Assembly: GCA_051453625.1 (NCBI GenBank) | Contig: JBOZIK010000001.1 | Location: 58,852,186 to 58,916,185, forward strand | Reading direction: 5' to 3' | Source: Welwitschia mirabilis | Taxonomy: Eukaryota > Gnetophyta > Gnetopsida > Welwitschiales | Length of the DNA: 64,000 nucleotides | Shown: one piece after another, positions 1 through 11,795 of the stretch | How the letters are laid out: each line of letters begins with the position of its first letter | How positions within the stretch are numbered: position 1 is the first letter of the stretch | Position numbers and translations under genes: made by a program | Notes under the pieces: generated by a model | What the model saw: only the letters and a program-made list of their open reading frames with translations | Told to the model about the DNA's origin: nothing | Databases searched by the model: none

Positions 1-2371
1 CCCGATAATGAAAGCTATATACTGAAAGGATGAAATTTGATAGGAATTTGTAAGAATAATCTTATCCTTTGAAGACAAAAAATTATTATGTCAAGAGCTG
101 CACCTCCTTTGTATAGATTCCAAAATGTAGTTCTAAGTATTTTTCCTATGCCAATTCCGTAAACAAATGCCTAGGTAGATGTCCTAAAGGTCTCCTAACT
201 TTGCATTCATAATGCAGGTGATTTCGCACCCTCTGATACATTGTCTACTCAAGGTATGTATTCTTGATTTATTCCAATTGATGTGAAGCCCTGTTGCCTC
301 TGAAAATGTGTTCATGGCATTTTTTATAGATTTTACTTATTGACTAGTTGCTTTGGTCATGATAATAGTATCATTTGCATAGTGATTGATGAGAAAAATT
401 TGATCTCCAATTTTGATTCTTGTAACTCTATTGTTTTTTTTAAGAAAATATGTAAAACATTCATTACAAACAAGACGAGGTATGGGGATATAGGATCCCT
501 TTGTCTCAAGCCTCTCCCTACTAAGAAGAATTTTGATCTATGACTATTGATCTCCACACTAAATTCAGCTAAAGCCTGCATGTCTAGCCATAAGTTAATA
601 ATATCTTGAGAGAAGCTAATTTTTCTAAGAATGCACCTTAAATCTTGCCAACTAACCAAGTCATAAGCTTTTGCAATATCTAGTTTAGCGATGAGAAATT
701 TGTGCTTTTTAATGAAGTAAATAATTTTATGGATCAAAAGGATTTGGTCTTAGATATACTAGAACGAATGAAGCCAGATTGGTTTCCTGAAATTACGTTG
801 GGGAGCAAGGGGGCGATAAGGTTAACCATAATTTTTGTGAAGATTTTGTAAATAACATTACAAACCCCTAAGGGTTTAAAGTTCTTTGGTCTACTAACAT
901 CCCTTTTTTTCGGAATGAGAACTACTCTAGTTCTATTCATCTCTTTAAGAACCTGTCGCTTGTAGAAAATTTCCTGCATTGCATCATGGAGGTTATCCCC
1001 TAGGATATAAAAATAAGTTTTAAAGAGCTCGACTGGCCACCCATCCAACCCAGGTGCTTAGTTGTTCTTCATCGATCTGATTGTAGATAGGATCTCTTCT
1101 CTACTTAATGGTTTACTCAGCATTTAGTTATCCTCATCCAAAACCTTCTTGTTCGCTAAAATTAAGTCATGGGCAATATCATTCCATCCCTAGACTCTCT
1201 GAAAATGGGTCTGTAGTTTCTTAGCTATTACTTCTTTTTTTTTTTTTGTAACTCGATCTCCTATTATAAGCCTCTTAATTCTGTTATCTAATTTATGTTA
1301 GTTAGCTTGCTGGAAGAAAAATCTAGTATGTCTATCACCTTCTTTAAGTCATTTAATTCTTGATCATTTTCTCTAATAATTTTCTTCATCCTCATGTATT
1401 TCTTGGAGCTCTATTAGGCATTGGTATTCTCTGCTTCTAAGGCTGTCCTGATTACCTCCCTTCTCCTATTTAGTTTAAATGCATTTGAGATCCTCCTCAA
1501 TTTCAAATTTTGAGTCAAACCTCTCCATGTCTTTCTTTCTACAGTCTCTTATGTGAGCCTTCAAGGTATTGAAACCTCTATATAAGAAAGTGATAGGTTA
1601 TTTACCATCATACTGTGCCTAGATATTTTCCACAAGAATTCTAATTTTTGTTCAGTTGATCCAGTACCATTCCATATGAAATGGGATTTTCGGAGGCAAA
1701 AACACCTCCACTCTGAGCATAATAGGATGATGATCCGAGGCAATCCTATTTAGACCATGGGCTTCAAGAGGAAATTTAGCTAGATATTTTCTAACCATTA
1801 CTCTATCAATCTTGGAAATTATTAGCTCTGTACCTATTCTTCTATTTAATCATGTGTATTTGCAACTAGTGATCTGTATATCTATAAGAGAATATCTTAT
1901 GAAGAAATCTTTTAGGATAAAGGCCCCTCTAGAGTTTCAGTTATCTCCATTAGATTTTTCCTAGCGATGGAGGCATTGATTAAAGTCATCCAAAATTATC
2001 CATTTGTATTTGTCTACTATATTCTTTTGGGCTTCTTCCAAAACCACAACCTTGTCTACGTTGTGTTGGGGATTGTATATGTTTATAATGGTCCATCCTT
2101 CATTCTTAAGAAAAATCGTAATGTGATTCTGACTATTGCAAATTAGATCTAAATCTTTTTTAGTAGAAATCAAAAGACCACCAGATCTACCCTAGGCTGG
2201 TATGCTAAAAGAGATCCATTACCGCCCCATCTTTATATTTCCCATATCTTGTTTTAGCTTCATCTTCTGAAGGCAGACTAAATCGATATTATATTGAGTA
2301 ATCAAATTTTATAAGGTCTTTTTTTTGTAGGAGGATTTTAATCCCCTACATTTCCATAAGAGACAATTCAT
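1..2371 (-). pseudogene. LINE ORF2: endonuclease and reverse transcriptase
   Basis: ORF2 starts with MNCLLWKCRGLK at 2371, the usual MNxLxWNCRGL opening of the plant LINE endonuclease, but the active-site Asn reads Lys. LQKMKLK replaces LQETK (Glu to Lys). SGGLLI, IINIYNP (near 2080), LDDFNQ (near 1990) and SDHHPI (near 1730) are still legible. The reverse transcriptase begins near 1110 (APGLDGWPVELFK, then VVLIPKK, GNQSGFI), continues with KLDIAKAYDLVSW (near 680) and GLRQRDPISPYL (near 510), and reaches the catalytic box as YANDT (near 360), where FADD is expected. Below 340 the thumb and following segment remain readable (ATGLHINWNKS, IQRRCSSWH) to the window edge. There are many stops and at least two frameshifts, one just before the YAND box. 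Confidence 0.88.
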
Positions 2372-2383
2372 TGGGGGTCTTTT

Positions 2384-3452
2384 TCATCCCTTTCTGGGTG
2401 CTTGTCCTTTTTTTAATGTGTCTTCAATTGTAGCTTAGGAACTATTTACAACATTCTTTGCTATCTCTAAGGTTTTTTTATTGGGTCTTCACTTTGTCTA
2501 AGTTTCCACTTCATTAGATTCATCATCTTGAAGGTTTAGTTGGATGTCATTCTCATCCATGAGCAGTTGAAATGGGTTTTCCTATTTTGGATCTTCCTTT
2601 CTCTTACTTTCCTTTCGAAAAACAGTGGTGCTTTTTCGGTTTGTTCCTTCCACTGCTTGTGCCTGCATATACTCTGATTATGCCTAATCTTTGCACAAAA
2701 GGTGCAAGTTTCCTTTTGCTTTCCTTCAATGTCTATCAATCTCTTCTAACATTCTTCTTGTAGGTGACCCAATCTTCTACAATGTGAGCATTTCTTCTCC
2801 GGAGGAGTACATCTTTCCGAGAGGTGTTCTGATTTCCCACAGGTTGAGCATAAGATCGGAAGATTCTCATATGTGATTTCTAGGTCATAGGTTTCTCATT
2901 TAGATCTAAACTTTAGGATTGGATTTCCTTGGTGTCTTCGAGACTCATCCACACACAGAATCTAGCTAACACTAATCTGGTTTGTTTAATCGTGATGCGA
3001 TCCAGCTTGATCAGATCTTCAAACTGACCGGCCATTTTTCGTAACAAATCTTCATCCCAAAACTCAGGAGGGAATTTGTGGATGCGGATCTAGATCAGAA
3101 CTTTCTTGAATAGTTGCAACTCCGATTGCGCCCTTGGTGTCCATTTGGCTAGGGCTAGGCCTCTGACTCCAAAAAACTATGGTCCTCTTACTATGATTTC
3201 ATCCCGATCTTGTTCATTGTCTAGCTGGAATAAAACCAGCCCTTCTGGCATTGCTATAACATCGACTTTGCTGATCCTTGTCCATTTCATTGTGACCTAA
3301 TCACGGATCTGATCCAGTCGAGGTTAAGGGCTAGAAGAGACAAACTTGCCAATGAGGCTAAACTGAAGTTTTTTCTCGATTTCACTAAACGTATCTTCAT
3401 CTATGTACAATATGAGAGATTTCCCCTCCCTGGAGAACTGAGTCTTCTCCAT
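2384..3452 (-). pseudogene. LINE ORF1: DUF4283-like domain plus three zinc knuckles
   Basis: The ATG at 3452 opens MEKTQFSREGKSL. The N-terminal region reads as a DUF4283-like domain of plant LINE ORF1 proteins: SLIGKFVSSSP, then a GP*FFGVRGLALAKWTP block (Trp of GPW replaced by a stop), IRIHKFPPEFWDEDLL, and ARFCVWMSLED. Three CX2CX4HX4C zinc knuckles follow at 2809-2850 (preceded by YENLPILC), 2749-2790 and 2665-2706, all with their Cys and His intact. An acidic tail follows in a shifted frame, and a TGA at 2384-2386 lies 12 nt before the ORF2 ATG at 2371. About five in-frame stops make it a pseudogene. The role, by family, is to bind element RNA in the ribonucleoprotein particle. Confidence 0.85.
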
Positions 3453-3680
3453 CTTGGGGCCAAATCCCAATAAAAAACCCTAAAAATGCTGATCAAAACT
3501 ACAAGATAGAAGGACTCCTAAAACTTGCCTGACCATTGCCTATCCTATGGCCCAAAATGCCCCCTGCATTGTGATCAGGGATCGAAACCGCCCCCATCGA
3601 ACCATAATCTCCACAACCTGCACCCTCCTTCTCTAGATCCGTGATCTTTAAAGCTCTGCCTTTGCCTCGGTCTGCAACTT

Positions 3681-4560
3681 TATTTTCATCAAATGACTTT
3701 TTCTTTAATATTTATTTCATTATCATCAAAGGATAATTCTATGAGGTAGATGACTTTTAAACTGGAGGTAAGTCATTTCAATTTCATTACAGCAATCAAG
3801 TGGATCTATTATTGAGTTAATTTAGCTCACATCAGACTAACTCTAGAATTAACAAAATATGACTATCTAGTCATGTCTTTTAGCTCATCTCAAAAGACTT
3901 AGATGACACAATTTTTTGACTTTTTTAAAAATCTAAGTAAATCTTAAAATTATAAATTAACTAAATTTATGAATGTTTTAAAAGTCTAAACTTAATTTAC
4001 TAAGCTATCCCATGTATTAATTTTTGATGCCCTCATCAAATCCATGTGTTAAAGGTTAATCCAATATCAATAACCCCTTTGAAAGTATTATTAGTTTCAT
4101 GAGATCAGATAACATCTAGAAGATTAAAAACTTTGGTGGAAATATTAATTTTCTCTGTCATGCTTATTCCTTCAAAGAATATTTAAGAACTATGAACGAT
4201 ATCATGTTTATGAGTTATTCACTTTGGAAGTAGGGGTTTTAGTAAAGAATCATGTGGATCCTGTGTTGAATATAATCCTTCTAGAAGATAATCAAATTAG
4301 GCTTTTTAGGAAACAAAGTTCTACTAAAGGGTTAAAGAATTAGATTGAGCTTAAACAATTTCACTATGATTAAAATTCTATAATAGTCCTAATTTGATGG
4401 GATAATGGAATAATTGCTTAAAATATTTAAAGAGGCTTACATGATTCTTCTTTGATCTTGCTATTCTTTTACTCAAATTAGATCCAATATCCTTTAATTT
4501 GTTCAGACTTTCCTTATTTATAAATAATTATCTCATTTTCACTAATCATCTTCTTTTTAC
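3681..4560. other. Unassigned AT-rich sequence
   Basis: Between the LINE 5' end and the ORF relic at 4597 I see no domain, no long ORF on either strand and no match to other parts of the window. Confidence 0.4.
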
Positions 4561-4596
4561 CTCATCTATCCAAGTCATTTTACTTACTTAATCATC

Positions 4597-5102
4597 ATGT
4601 CTTCTTCTCAAGGATCATCTTCTTCTTCCAAGCTTAAAGGCAAAATTCCATTAAAAATAGTGGTTGTTGTGGCTAAACAAGGGCTATTGACTCTAGTTTC
4701 AAAATTGGATGAATCTATTGTGGAGCTAGTAGAGCTTTCATCAAACTCTGATTCTAAGGATGGTGACAAATGGCCCACTCATGATAACTTGGCATTAGCC
4801 TTAGCAAAGTTGGACCTAATTTGAAAGGATGAAGTTCATAGATTTAATGCTCAAAATAAGAAGAAAGATAATCTTTTAATCGATGAGTACTTCCATCGAT
4901 GTTTTATGAATTTGAATTAGTTTCTTATGAAAACCACTATCTCTTTCATTGCCAATATCATGAAAATAAGATGGGATAATTGTTCACCTTATAAAAGGGA
5001 AATTACCATCAATGCTAGTGTTCAAGGAACTCCTTCAGCTTTAAGAAAAGGAAATGTTTCTCTAAGTAATTTGGAGCGCAGATTTTTTATGTTATCTTCC
5101 TA
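4597..5102 (+). pseudogene. Unrecognised Ser-rich ORF relic
   Basis: A plus-strand reading frame begins with a Ser-rich, basic start (MSSSQGSSSSSKLKGK), runs 75 codons to a TGA at 4822-4824, and stays in frame with one further stop to about 5102 (KIRWDNCSPYKREITINAS, then LSNLERRFFML). The composition (Ser/Lys-rich start, acidic middle, hydrophilic tail) would fit the N-terminus of a retroelement gag or env-like protein, but I recognise no motif. It lies just left of an X1 copy, and the link is unclear. A chance ORF is possible; the readable run of about 165 codons with only two stops is the sole argument for a real relic. Confidence 0.3.
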
Positions 5103-5439
5103 ATTTAACCTTAGGCTACTTAGTTTGAATAAGATAGCTTTATTAATGCTATCCATTGTTATTCTATGAAACTTTTTATTAAATTTGAATAAATGCTATA
5201 CTATTTTTATTCGTGTCTATGTTTATATATATATTATGTTAATAATAGTAATAAGAGTAATACTTTATAAAAATGTGAATCAAGTGAGATTATTTTAATA
5301 ATAACCATTTGACAAGTGCTTAGCTTAATATTAAAGAGGCAACAATGACAACAAAAAATTTAAAAAGATAATGGTAATGTACTACAGATAAGTCAACTCA
5401 TTATGAAAAGTTATGAAATCTTACTAAAGAACTAACTAA

Positions 5440-7915
5440 GATGGTCAAATCTCCAACCAATTTAGTTTGGATTGTGTTGTCAACACTAACACTTAAGAAT
5501 AATCATCCTAGACATCGTAAGTTGAAGATTGACTCTATTGAAAGTATAAATGAGATATTGTATACATAAAGTACAAAATGAAGGAAAAATATCACTAAAA
5601 ATACTTATAAATAATGCTAGACAGCACCTACTCTAAGTTTTGTTCTATTCCAACATCTATCAGCTATAGATGCAAGAGCAAAGAAATAAGAATAAAACAT
5701 TAGCTTTATAGTCAATGTAATGGTACATTATATTATAGGACAAATTTTCAACTTAATCTCAATTTTTATATCATAAGCACGTAAAATACTAATGACAGTT
5801 CTTTTCTTTGTTGGTAACACTAGAGTTATGGAGACATTTGCTCCTCTTTTCAAAATGTGCTGGAGCTCTCCATCTAGGATCCTTAGCATGTAGACCCTCT
5901 CTTTTACTCTTGCTAGTTTATTCCCTCCTATCAAAGATCCTTTTCCTCTTCCCTTTCTTCCATTTTTTTCCTTTTATGCTTATCTTCTCCTGTTTTCCCT
6001 AGTTATTCCCCTTTTTGCTCCTTCAAAGTAGCTACATGGGAGTAGTGGTTCTGTTTTTCAGCTATTCTATTATTCTTTTGCACCTCCCTACTAAGTGGTA
6101 TTCTCTTATCTATTTAAAGATATTATGATGTACAAATCATTTTATATATATATAAAATAAATTTTAATAATTGCTGATCAACTAAAATATTTAGTGATCA
6201 ACTAAAATATTTAGCTCAGAGTGAGAAACATGGATTTATTAACAAAATAACGTATTGGAATAACATGAGTTAGGTACATAATATTTTGTCTCATCAGTTT
6301 TTCCAAACTTAAGCTTCCGTTAGTCTCTTAACAAAATACCATAGCAAAATGTTTTACTTATTCTCTGTTCTTTTCAAAATAAATGGTTAATCTTCATGAA
6401 ATTCATGTTTTTCTAACTATTTAGCTGATTGACTTGATTACTTTTGTTGTTTGAAATCCTCTTTTAGTTTCCTTTGTTCTTTTTGGAGGGCTAGATCATT
6501 TAAATTTATAAATTCATTCTCTTCTAAAATTGGAGCTTCCTGAACGTTGATGTTTTTCCCTCATCCTCTTCCTTTTGAAGGAGCCCTTATCACCTATGTT
6601 TCTTTTTTCTTTTTGGTGCAGGTGGGTCCTTTAGTCTAGTTATCGTGATTATGTATAGCATAGTAGTGTAAAGACAGGTATTAAGGTAGCTTCTCCTCTA
6701 ATTCCTTCTCTAGATGTTTGCCCAAAAGGGATGGTGTAAATTAGAAGTATCACCTGTCTTCACTTTTAAGGAGCTATCAATAAAGGCACCTCTTATCATG
6801 TTCATATTAGTTATGATTTTTTCTTGGAAGAGCTCTAGCTAATGTATATCTTGAGAGAACACTCCAAATAGACTTATATCCTCTTTACACTATTCCATAA
6901 TGTGGCTAAACCCAATGGCTATGCTATTCATTAAATTTCTTATCCTATTCATAGATAGATTAATTCTTTCTTTATCAAAGTCATTTTTCAATTTTTGTAA
7001 CTAATCACAAGACGCTTCAAAAATCCAACATAGTTTAAACTAGCCTCTTGAAGTTTTTTATATTACATTTTGGAGTTGTTCTAAAAACTATCCATAAAAT
7101 CATATAATTTTTCTAGATAAGACTCTAGACTCTAAGGAACTATCAATTCTTAAAAACCAAAACTTATTCTTTTGTCAAGTCAATCCTCCACGATATGGTT
7201 TTGATGTGAGAGATCTAGATTATCTTTCTCCAAATTTTAAATGATAGTTTAGATAGATTTTGGGTAAATTAATCTAATATCCTTCCTTAAATTAAGTAAG
7301 GATTGCCCCACATAGTCCTTTAATTTTAAATCTACCTTGCTAAAGAACTTTTCAAATCTTTCTTCCAATTTAGCAAAGAGAGAATAAAAAATTAAGTTTA
7401 TTTGATTTTCTTCAAAATAATAGCTCTTTGACTATTCCTTTATTACTTTAGCAAAATTCGGAATCTCTTCCTTTATTTCTTATAATATGTGGCTAAAAGT
7501 GGCATGATCGCTTTATTAAATGGGTGCTTGCATAGGATCCTTACAATCTTTCTATTGTACTTTTATAGAGATCCAAAGAGTAAAATTTACATAACCTATC
7601 CTTAACCTCCATTTTTAATTTAATATTCTTTCCCTTTTCTTCCTTTAATTATTTTCTTAAAAAGTCATTATCCATATGGAGATAAGAATTTTAATTCTTT
7701 AGAAGTGAAAGATCTTCCTTTTGATCAAGGGGAAGCTACATTTGTCCTTTAAATGAGTTTAAAGCATTTTGTGAATGATTCAGGTCAAGAAATGGTTTTC
7801 AGTAATTGTTCCAAACTAAATTGCATTGTGTGTGGTTCATTTATTTCTAAAGAAGATGCTTTAATAAGGTGCAGGGCAATTTTCCTCATCAGGTTTAGTC
7901 CTTAAAAAAGTAAAA
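5440..7915 (-). mobile_element. X1 relic, copy 1
   Basis: This stretch aligns by eye, with moderate divergence, to 25200-25920 joined to 33730-35780. For example 5850-5880 matches 25580-25610, and 6270-6310 matches 33730-33770. The minus strand holds a degraded coiled-coil and basic C-terminal region (next entry). In this copy 6205-6273 is continuous, while in copy 2 the same place is occupied by copia-2, so this copy shows the state before that insertion. The X1 boundaries are where the similarity fades and may be off by tens of bases. The element class is uncertain; the ORF resembles the 3' env-like ORF of SIRE-type copia elements. Confidence 0.6.
6510..7760 (-). pseudogene. Env-like ORF, coiled-coil and C-terminal part (X1 copy 1)
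   Basis: The same protein region as at 33938-35603, more decayed. The best-kept piece is the C-terminus, IRAPSKGRG*GKNINVQEA followed by NEFINLNDLAL, near 6490-6590; it matches IRAPSKGRGRGRGKSIKV in the other copy. Upstream (7250-7700) the minus strand is Lys/Glu/Leu-rich with many stops, consistent with a decayed coiled coil. The function is unknown; see the env-like entry at 33938-36420 for the reasons to link it to the 'putative plant transposon protein' family. Confidence 0.45.
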
Positions 7916-8680
7916 TTCCCAATTCTTTGTCTTATTACAGATATCTTATACATATATATACGTATTATAGATAAACATAACCTCTAAAATTATTTGTGAT
8001 AGACAAAAAGGTTTGGAGAATTGTTAAACATGCCTAATACAAATAACAAATGTTATTACTACAACTTTAAAACTTAGAATTTTGTTCAAGCATCCTTTCT
8101 TTATAGAGTTAGCTAACTTTGAAATTTATACATATGAGCTATAGAAATAAAATTAATCTTGGTGATAACCTTTTAACTTCCTTCTAACATATTTATAAGA
8201 TGAAAAAGGTTTTTTAGAAGTATAAGCAATTAAATAGACTAAAAATACATCAAAAACTAATTATTTTCACATAAAACTGACCTTAGATGAATACCCAGGA
8301 AATAAAAGTGAATAAAGTTGATCTGAATCTAGCATTTTTATCTTTATAACCTCTCCAAAAATCAAATAATGAAGAAAAACTTTTTGTAAAAATATAAAAC
8401 CTAATAGAAAGTAAAATAGAAAATGTAAAAAGAAAAATAACAAGAAAAGTAAGGAATTTTAATCTTAGAACCATTCTTTAGAACCCAACAAATAGGACTA
8501 AAATGAAAGAATATCTTACAAACCAAAAATAAAACCTACAGTAAAATTTTACAAATCCAAAACCCTATTTTTACAATACTCCTACAACGCATGCCTAAGT
8601 CTACACCTATACTTGTATTGAAGACTTAACAATACCAATCTCAACCGCTTTTTGTACCTTTAAAATTTATATTTCGGAAG
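7916..8680. other. Unassigned AT-rich sequence
   Basis: No coding signal or repeat partner was found between the end of the X1 similarity and the start of the Athila-like LTR at 8681. Confidence 0.4.
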
Positions 8681-9553
8681 TGTTTAAGTGTGAGTTGTAT
8701 GCTTAAATTAGAATTTCTTTTGGATGAATCTTTGAATCTTTAGTACCTGCAGTTCTTTAATGAAACACACATAAGATGCACTAGTATGTGGGAGTTAACC
8801 CTTTTGTCATAATCTAAAGAGGAATTTCAAAAAGAAAGTAAGAAGATTTCTATAAATAATTTCTATCCTAAATTTCAAAATGTAACTACAATGTAATAAA
8901 TGAATGCAAGAGGAAACACAAAGATGAATGCAATGCAAAAATGGATGCAGTTCTAAATGCAATTTCTAACTAGGTAAACCAACTTGTTATCATCCAAGTC
9001 GGCCCTTATGATCTATATCAACTATAAGTACCTGTCATTGTAATGTAATTGACATAAACCATAAGGCAGATAAGAAGAATAATTGAAAAGAACAATCTAA
9101 CAAATATTTCATTAATTGAAATATTCACATCCAGTTACAAGTAATAGCTTCTCAGTGAAGGAGACACAGCCCACCATCAAGCTATGCCCTTCTCTACAAT
9201 GGTTACAAAATAATTTTTAATAAAGGAGACACAACCCAACACCAAGAAACATCCTTCTCTACAACTAATGAATGAATCCTTTGCTTAATTGCTTTGCAAT
9301 TTGTCACAAGAACAATTGATACAACTAAGATGAGTAGATGGGTAACCTAAGGAGGGTATTTATAGGTTTTAAGATGACTATTAGGGTTGCCAAAGAGTTG
9401 CAACTAATTAAAGGTGATCGTAACAATGATTACATAATTCATGGAGTTTATTTTGTATTATTCATGTCCATTGATCTTTCATCTTCTCAAAGTTTCTTTT
9501 CTTCCATGTTTCTTCTTGGTGAATGTTCACTTTTCATCTTTCATATCCATTGA
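8681..9553 (-). repeat. Element A left (3') LTR, first piece
   Basis: It begins TGTTTAAGTG and aligns with 22376-23180 of the right LTR; for instance the stretch around 8720-8900 matches 22430-22600 closely. It stops at the ATTGA target duplication at 9549-9553, where the nested element starts. Confidence 0.8.
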
Positions 9554-11795
9554 TGTAACACCCCAAATTTTCATAATGTTGAAAACTTCAAAACTTGCTC
9601 TGACACTCTGATACCCAAAATGTATTTTAACTTAAATTTATAGACATTACTTATTTAACAAGGATTAAGTTCTCACAAGATAATATGATAGTATTAAAAT
9701 AATTAACATCAGCCTACACATACATAATTGTGATAGTATTTAAATAATTATTAACACTCTTCATGAATAAAATTTTAACAATATTTTAATAATTATTAAT
9801 GTCCATCATCAAGCCTATTTATGATAACATTTAATTTTGGAAGGAGCAGGGAAACACATGATCTTTTCTTGATTTTTCATTTTTAATAAATGGATAATAA
9901 TATCACATTGAAGGCATAATACCAAGATTCTATACTCATAATTAGACTTATAATCTTCAAGAAACGTCTCCAAGTGGTACCATAAATAACTTGTCAAACA
10001 TTAAGAAAATTAATTCAAGAAAAGACAATCACAATTACATTTAATACATCTTTTAAGGTAATTACATAACTAATGATTCAAGATTCTGAATAAAGTTCTT
10101 CAAGAAAGGCATGAAGAATATGTACTCGAATTTTTATGTTTAATTGCAAAAATCTTCAAGGAAAATATTCATTATTCAATACAGTATGAATCCTCAAAGT
10201 AGACTTCATAAAATGCAAATCATATGTATAATAGAATGGAGTTTATCTTTCACAACAACCAAGGAACATTAAGCAGAAAAACATATTGCATTCTCATGAA
10301 ACTCATGCATATGAAACCCAGGATTGGACAACTAAGAATTTTAAATAATTAGCAAGATTTTTTGTAAACACTAGATCAATGATCCTCCACATCCATATGC
10401 CCACTTCAACATGATACTCTGAAATTTCCACCTGTTACACAAAAGTATGGGATGAGAACTATGAAAATCTCATAACTCTGAGTATGGTGTAGGCAAGAAT
10501 AAGTAATTTAGCAAGGATTTTTGAGAGTTAAGACATGAAGATGTGATTTTAAAAGGAACAAGATATATTAAAAACACCACCTTATGGTTATGAACGAGAA
10601 TATTATAAATATTAAAATATCTTAATCACTTCACTGCCTCATTCAGTGAGCTGTGGTTTTTATATAATATTTAACTTCACTACCTCATTCAGTGATCTAT
10701 GTAGCCCATTACCTCATTCAGTGATCTGCTGTTNNNNNNNNNNNNNNNNNNNNNNNNNNNNNNNNNNNNNNNNNNNNNNNNNNNNNNNNNNNNNNNNNNN
10801 NNNNNNNNTCCTCACTGCCTCATTCAGCGATCTATGGAATTCTCACTTCACTGCCTCATTCGGCGATCTGTGAAGCCCACTACCTCTCTTGGGGATCTGG
10901 GGAAATCTATAACCATAAGTTTCAAACATAATGATGTCAAGAAACTAAGATACGTTTTGAACATAATATATCAACTCAAAACCATAGATTTCAATAGCAT
11001 GATAACAAGATGAATACAATAAGAATTAATCATGATCTATCATCTCATACCAAGAACAGATAACATCAAGTCATCGATCAAAAGCTAAATGGAGATAAGA
11101 CATGTATCAAAACAGAATTCATCTTTATTAAGCATCACATGATTTAACATTCAACTTACAGGAATATAAACATGACGATCTCAATATAGAATGCGTAAGA
11201 AAGGACCAATAAAGAAGCACAAAAGTATAGAACCATACCCGTATATGTTCGAGCTCTTCAAAGATATTTTAAGTTCCAAAGCTCCTAAACTTCCTAAGCT
11301 CCAAGATTTCAAGGCAAGGTTGTTTCGGAAAATAAACTAAACTTGAGGGAGAAAGGACTCTATTTAAAGTAGGAGAACATGAGTAAGGTGACGAAACTCA
11401 AGAATATGAAAGGACACAACATCAGCCAATGGTAAAGGGCATTTCATAATGTCTCATAAAGGCTTATCTGGCTACTGGCTGCTTTAATAATATAAAAATA
11501 ATGCTTTAAGATGTAATCATAACAATGAGGGAAAATAAATAACAAGCCTTCATAATTTATATTTAAATGTATAAATTGTAGAAAAGTGCAACAAAATGAA
11601 AGTAAATGAAATATGCAAGAACATTCTTGAAAATTATAAGTAATATTTTTAATCAAGATAAAAGGAACTTAAGGCACAATTTAATACAACAACATCTTAA
11701 AAACATAATATTTAGATCAATTGGAGATTTTAAATAATTAAATCTTTCTAAATATTTCATTAAATATTCGCAGTTATTGTATCTAAGAAAGCAAC
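9554..11795 (-). repeat. LARD-like element left (3') LTR
   Basis: It starts TGTAACACCCC and matches 15016-17360 nearly throughout, including the tandem repeat block and the segment near 11100-11330. A 75-base gap (10734-10808) lies in the tandem repeat. The inner end is placed near 11795 (…CAACA) and is approximate. Confidence 0.8.
10631..10905. repeat. Minisatellite inside the LARD-like left LTR
   Basis: Imperfect tandem copies of a unit of about 29 bp, with core CACTGCCTCATTCGGTGATC, interrupted by an assembly gap at 10734-10808. The gap probably reflects collapse of the repeat. Many units contain CACTG…CAGTG, so single units can fold back. Confidence 0.85.

Larger units (their letters stand above)
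1..3680 (-). mobile_element. LINE (L1-type non-LTR retrotransposon), 3' end beyond window
   Basis: The minus strand carries the full order of a plant L1-type LINE: a short, relatively GC-rich leader (about 3453-3680), ORF1 with a nucleic-acid-binding domain and zinc knuckles, then ORF2 with an AP-endonuclease-like domain and reverse transcriptase. The left edge of the window cuts the element after the reverse-transcriptase thumb, so the 3' end, poly(A) tail and target duplication are not visible. Base composition changes near 3680, where the surrounding AT-rich sequence starts; this is my estimate of the 5' end. Both ORFs carry many stops and some frameshifts, so the copy is dead. By family knowledge, ORF1 binds RNA and ORF2 nicks DNA and reverse-transcribes at the nick. 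Confidence 0.9.

Noticed and set aside
10631-10905. CRISPR-like array of spaced repeats
   Set aside because: Units abut without unique spacers, are imperfect, sit inside an LTR and occur in a plant genome.
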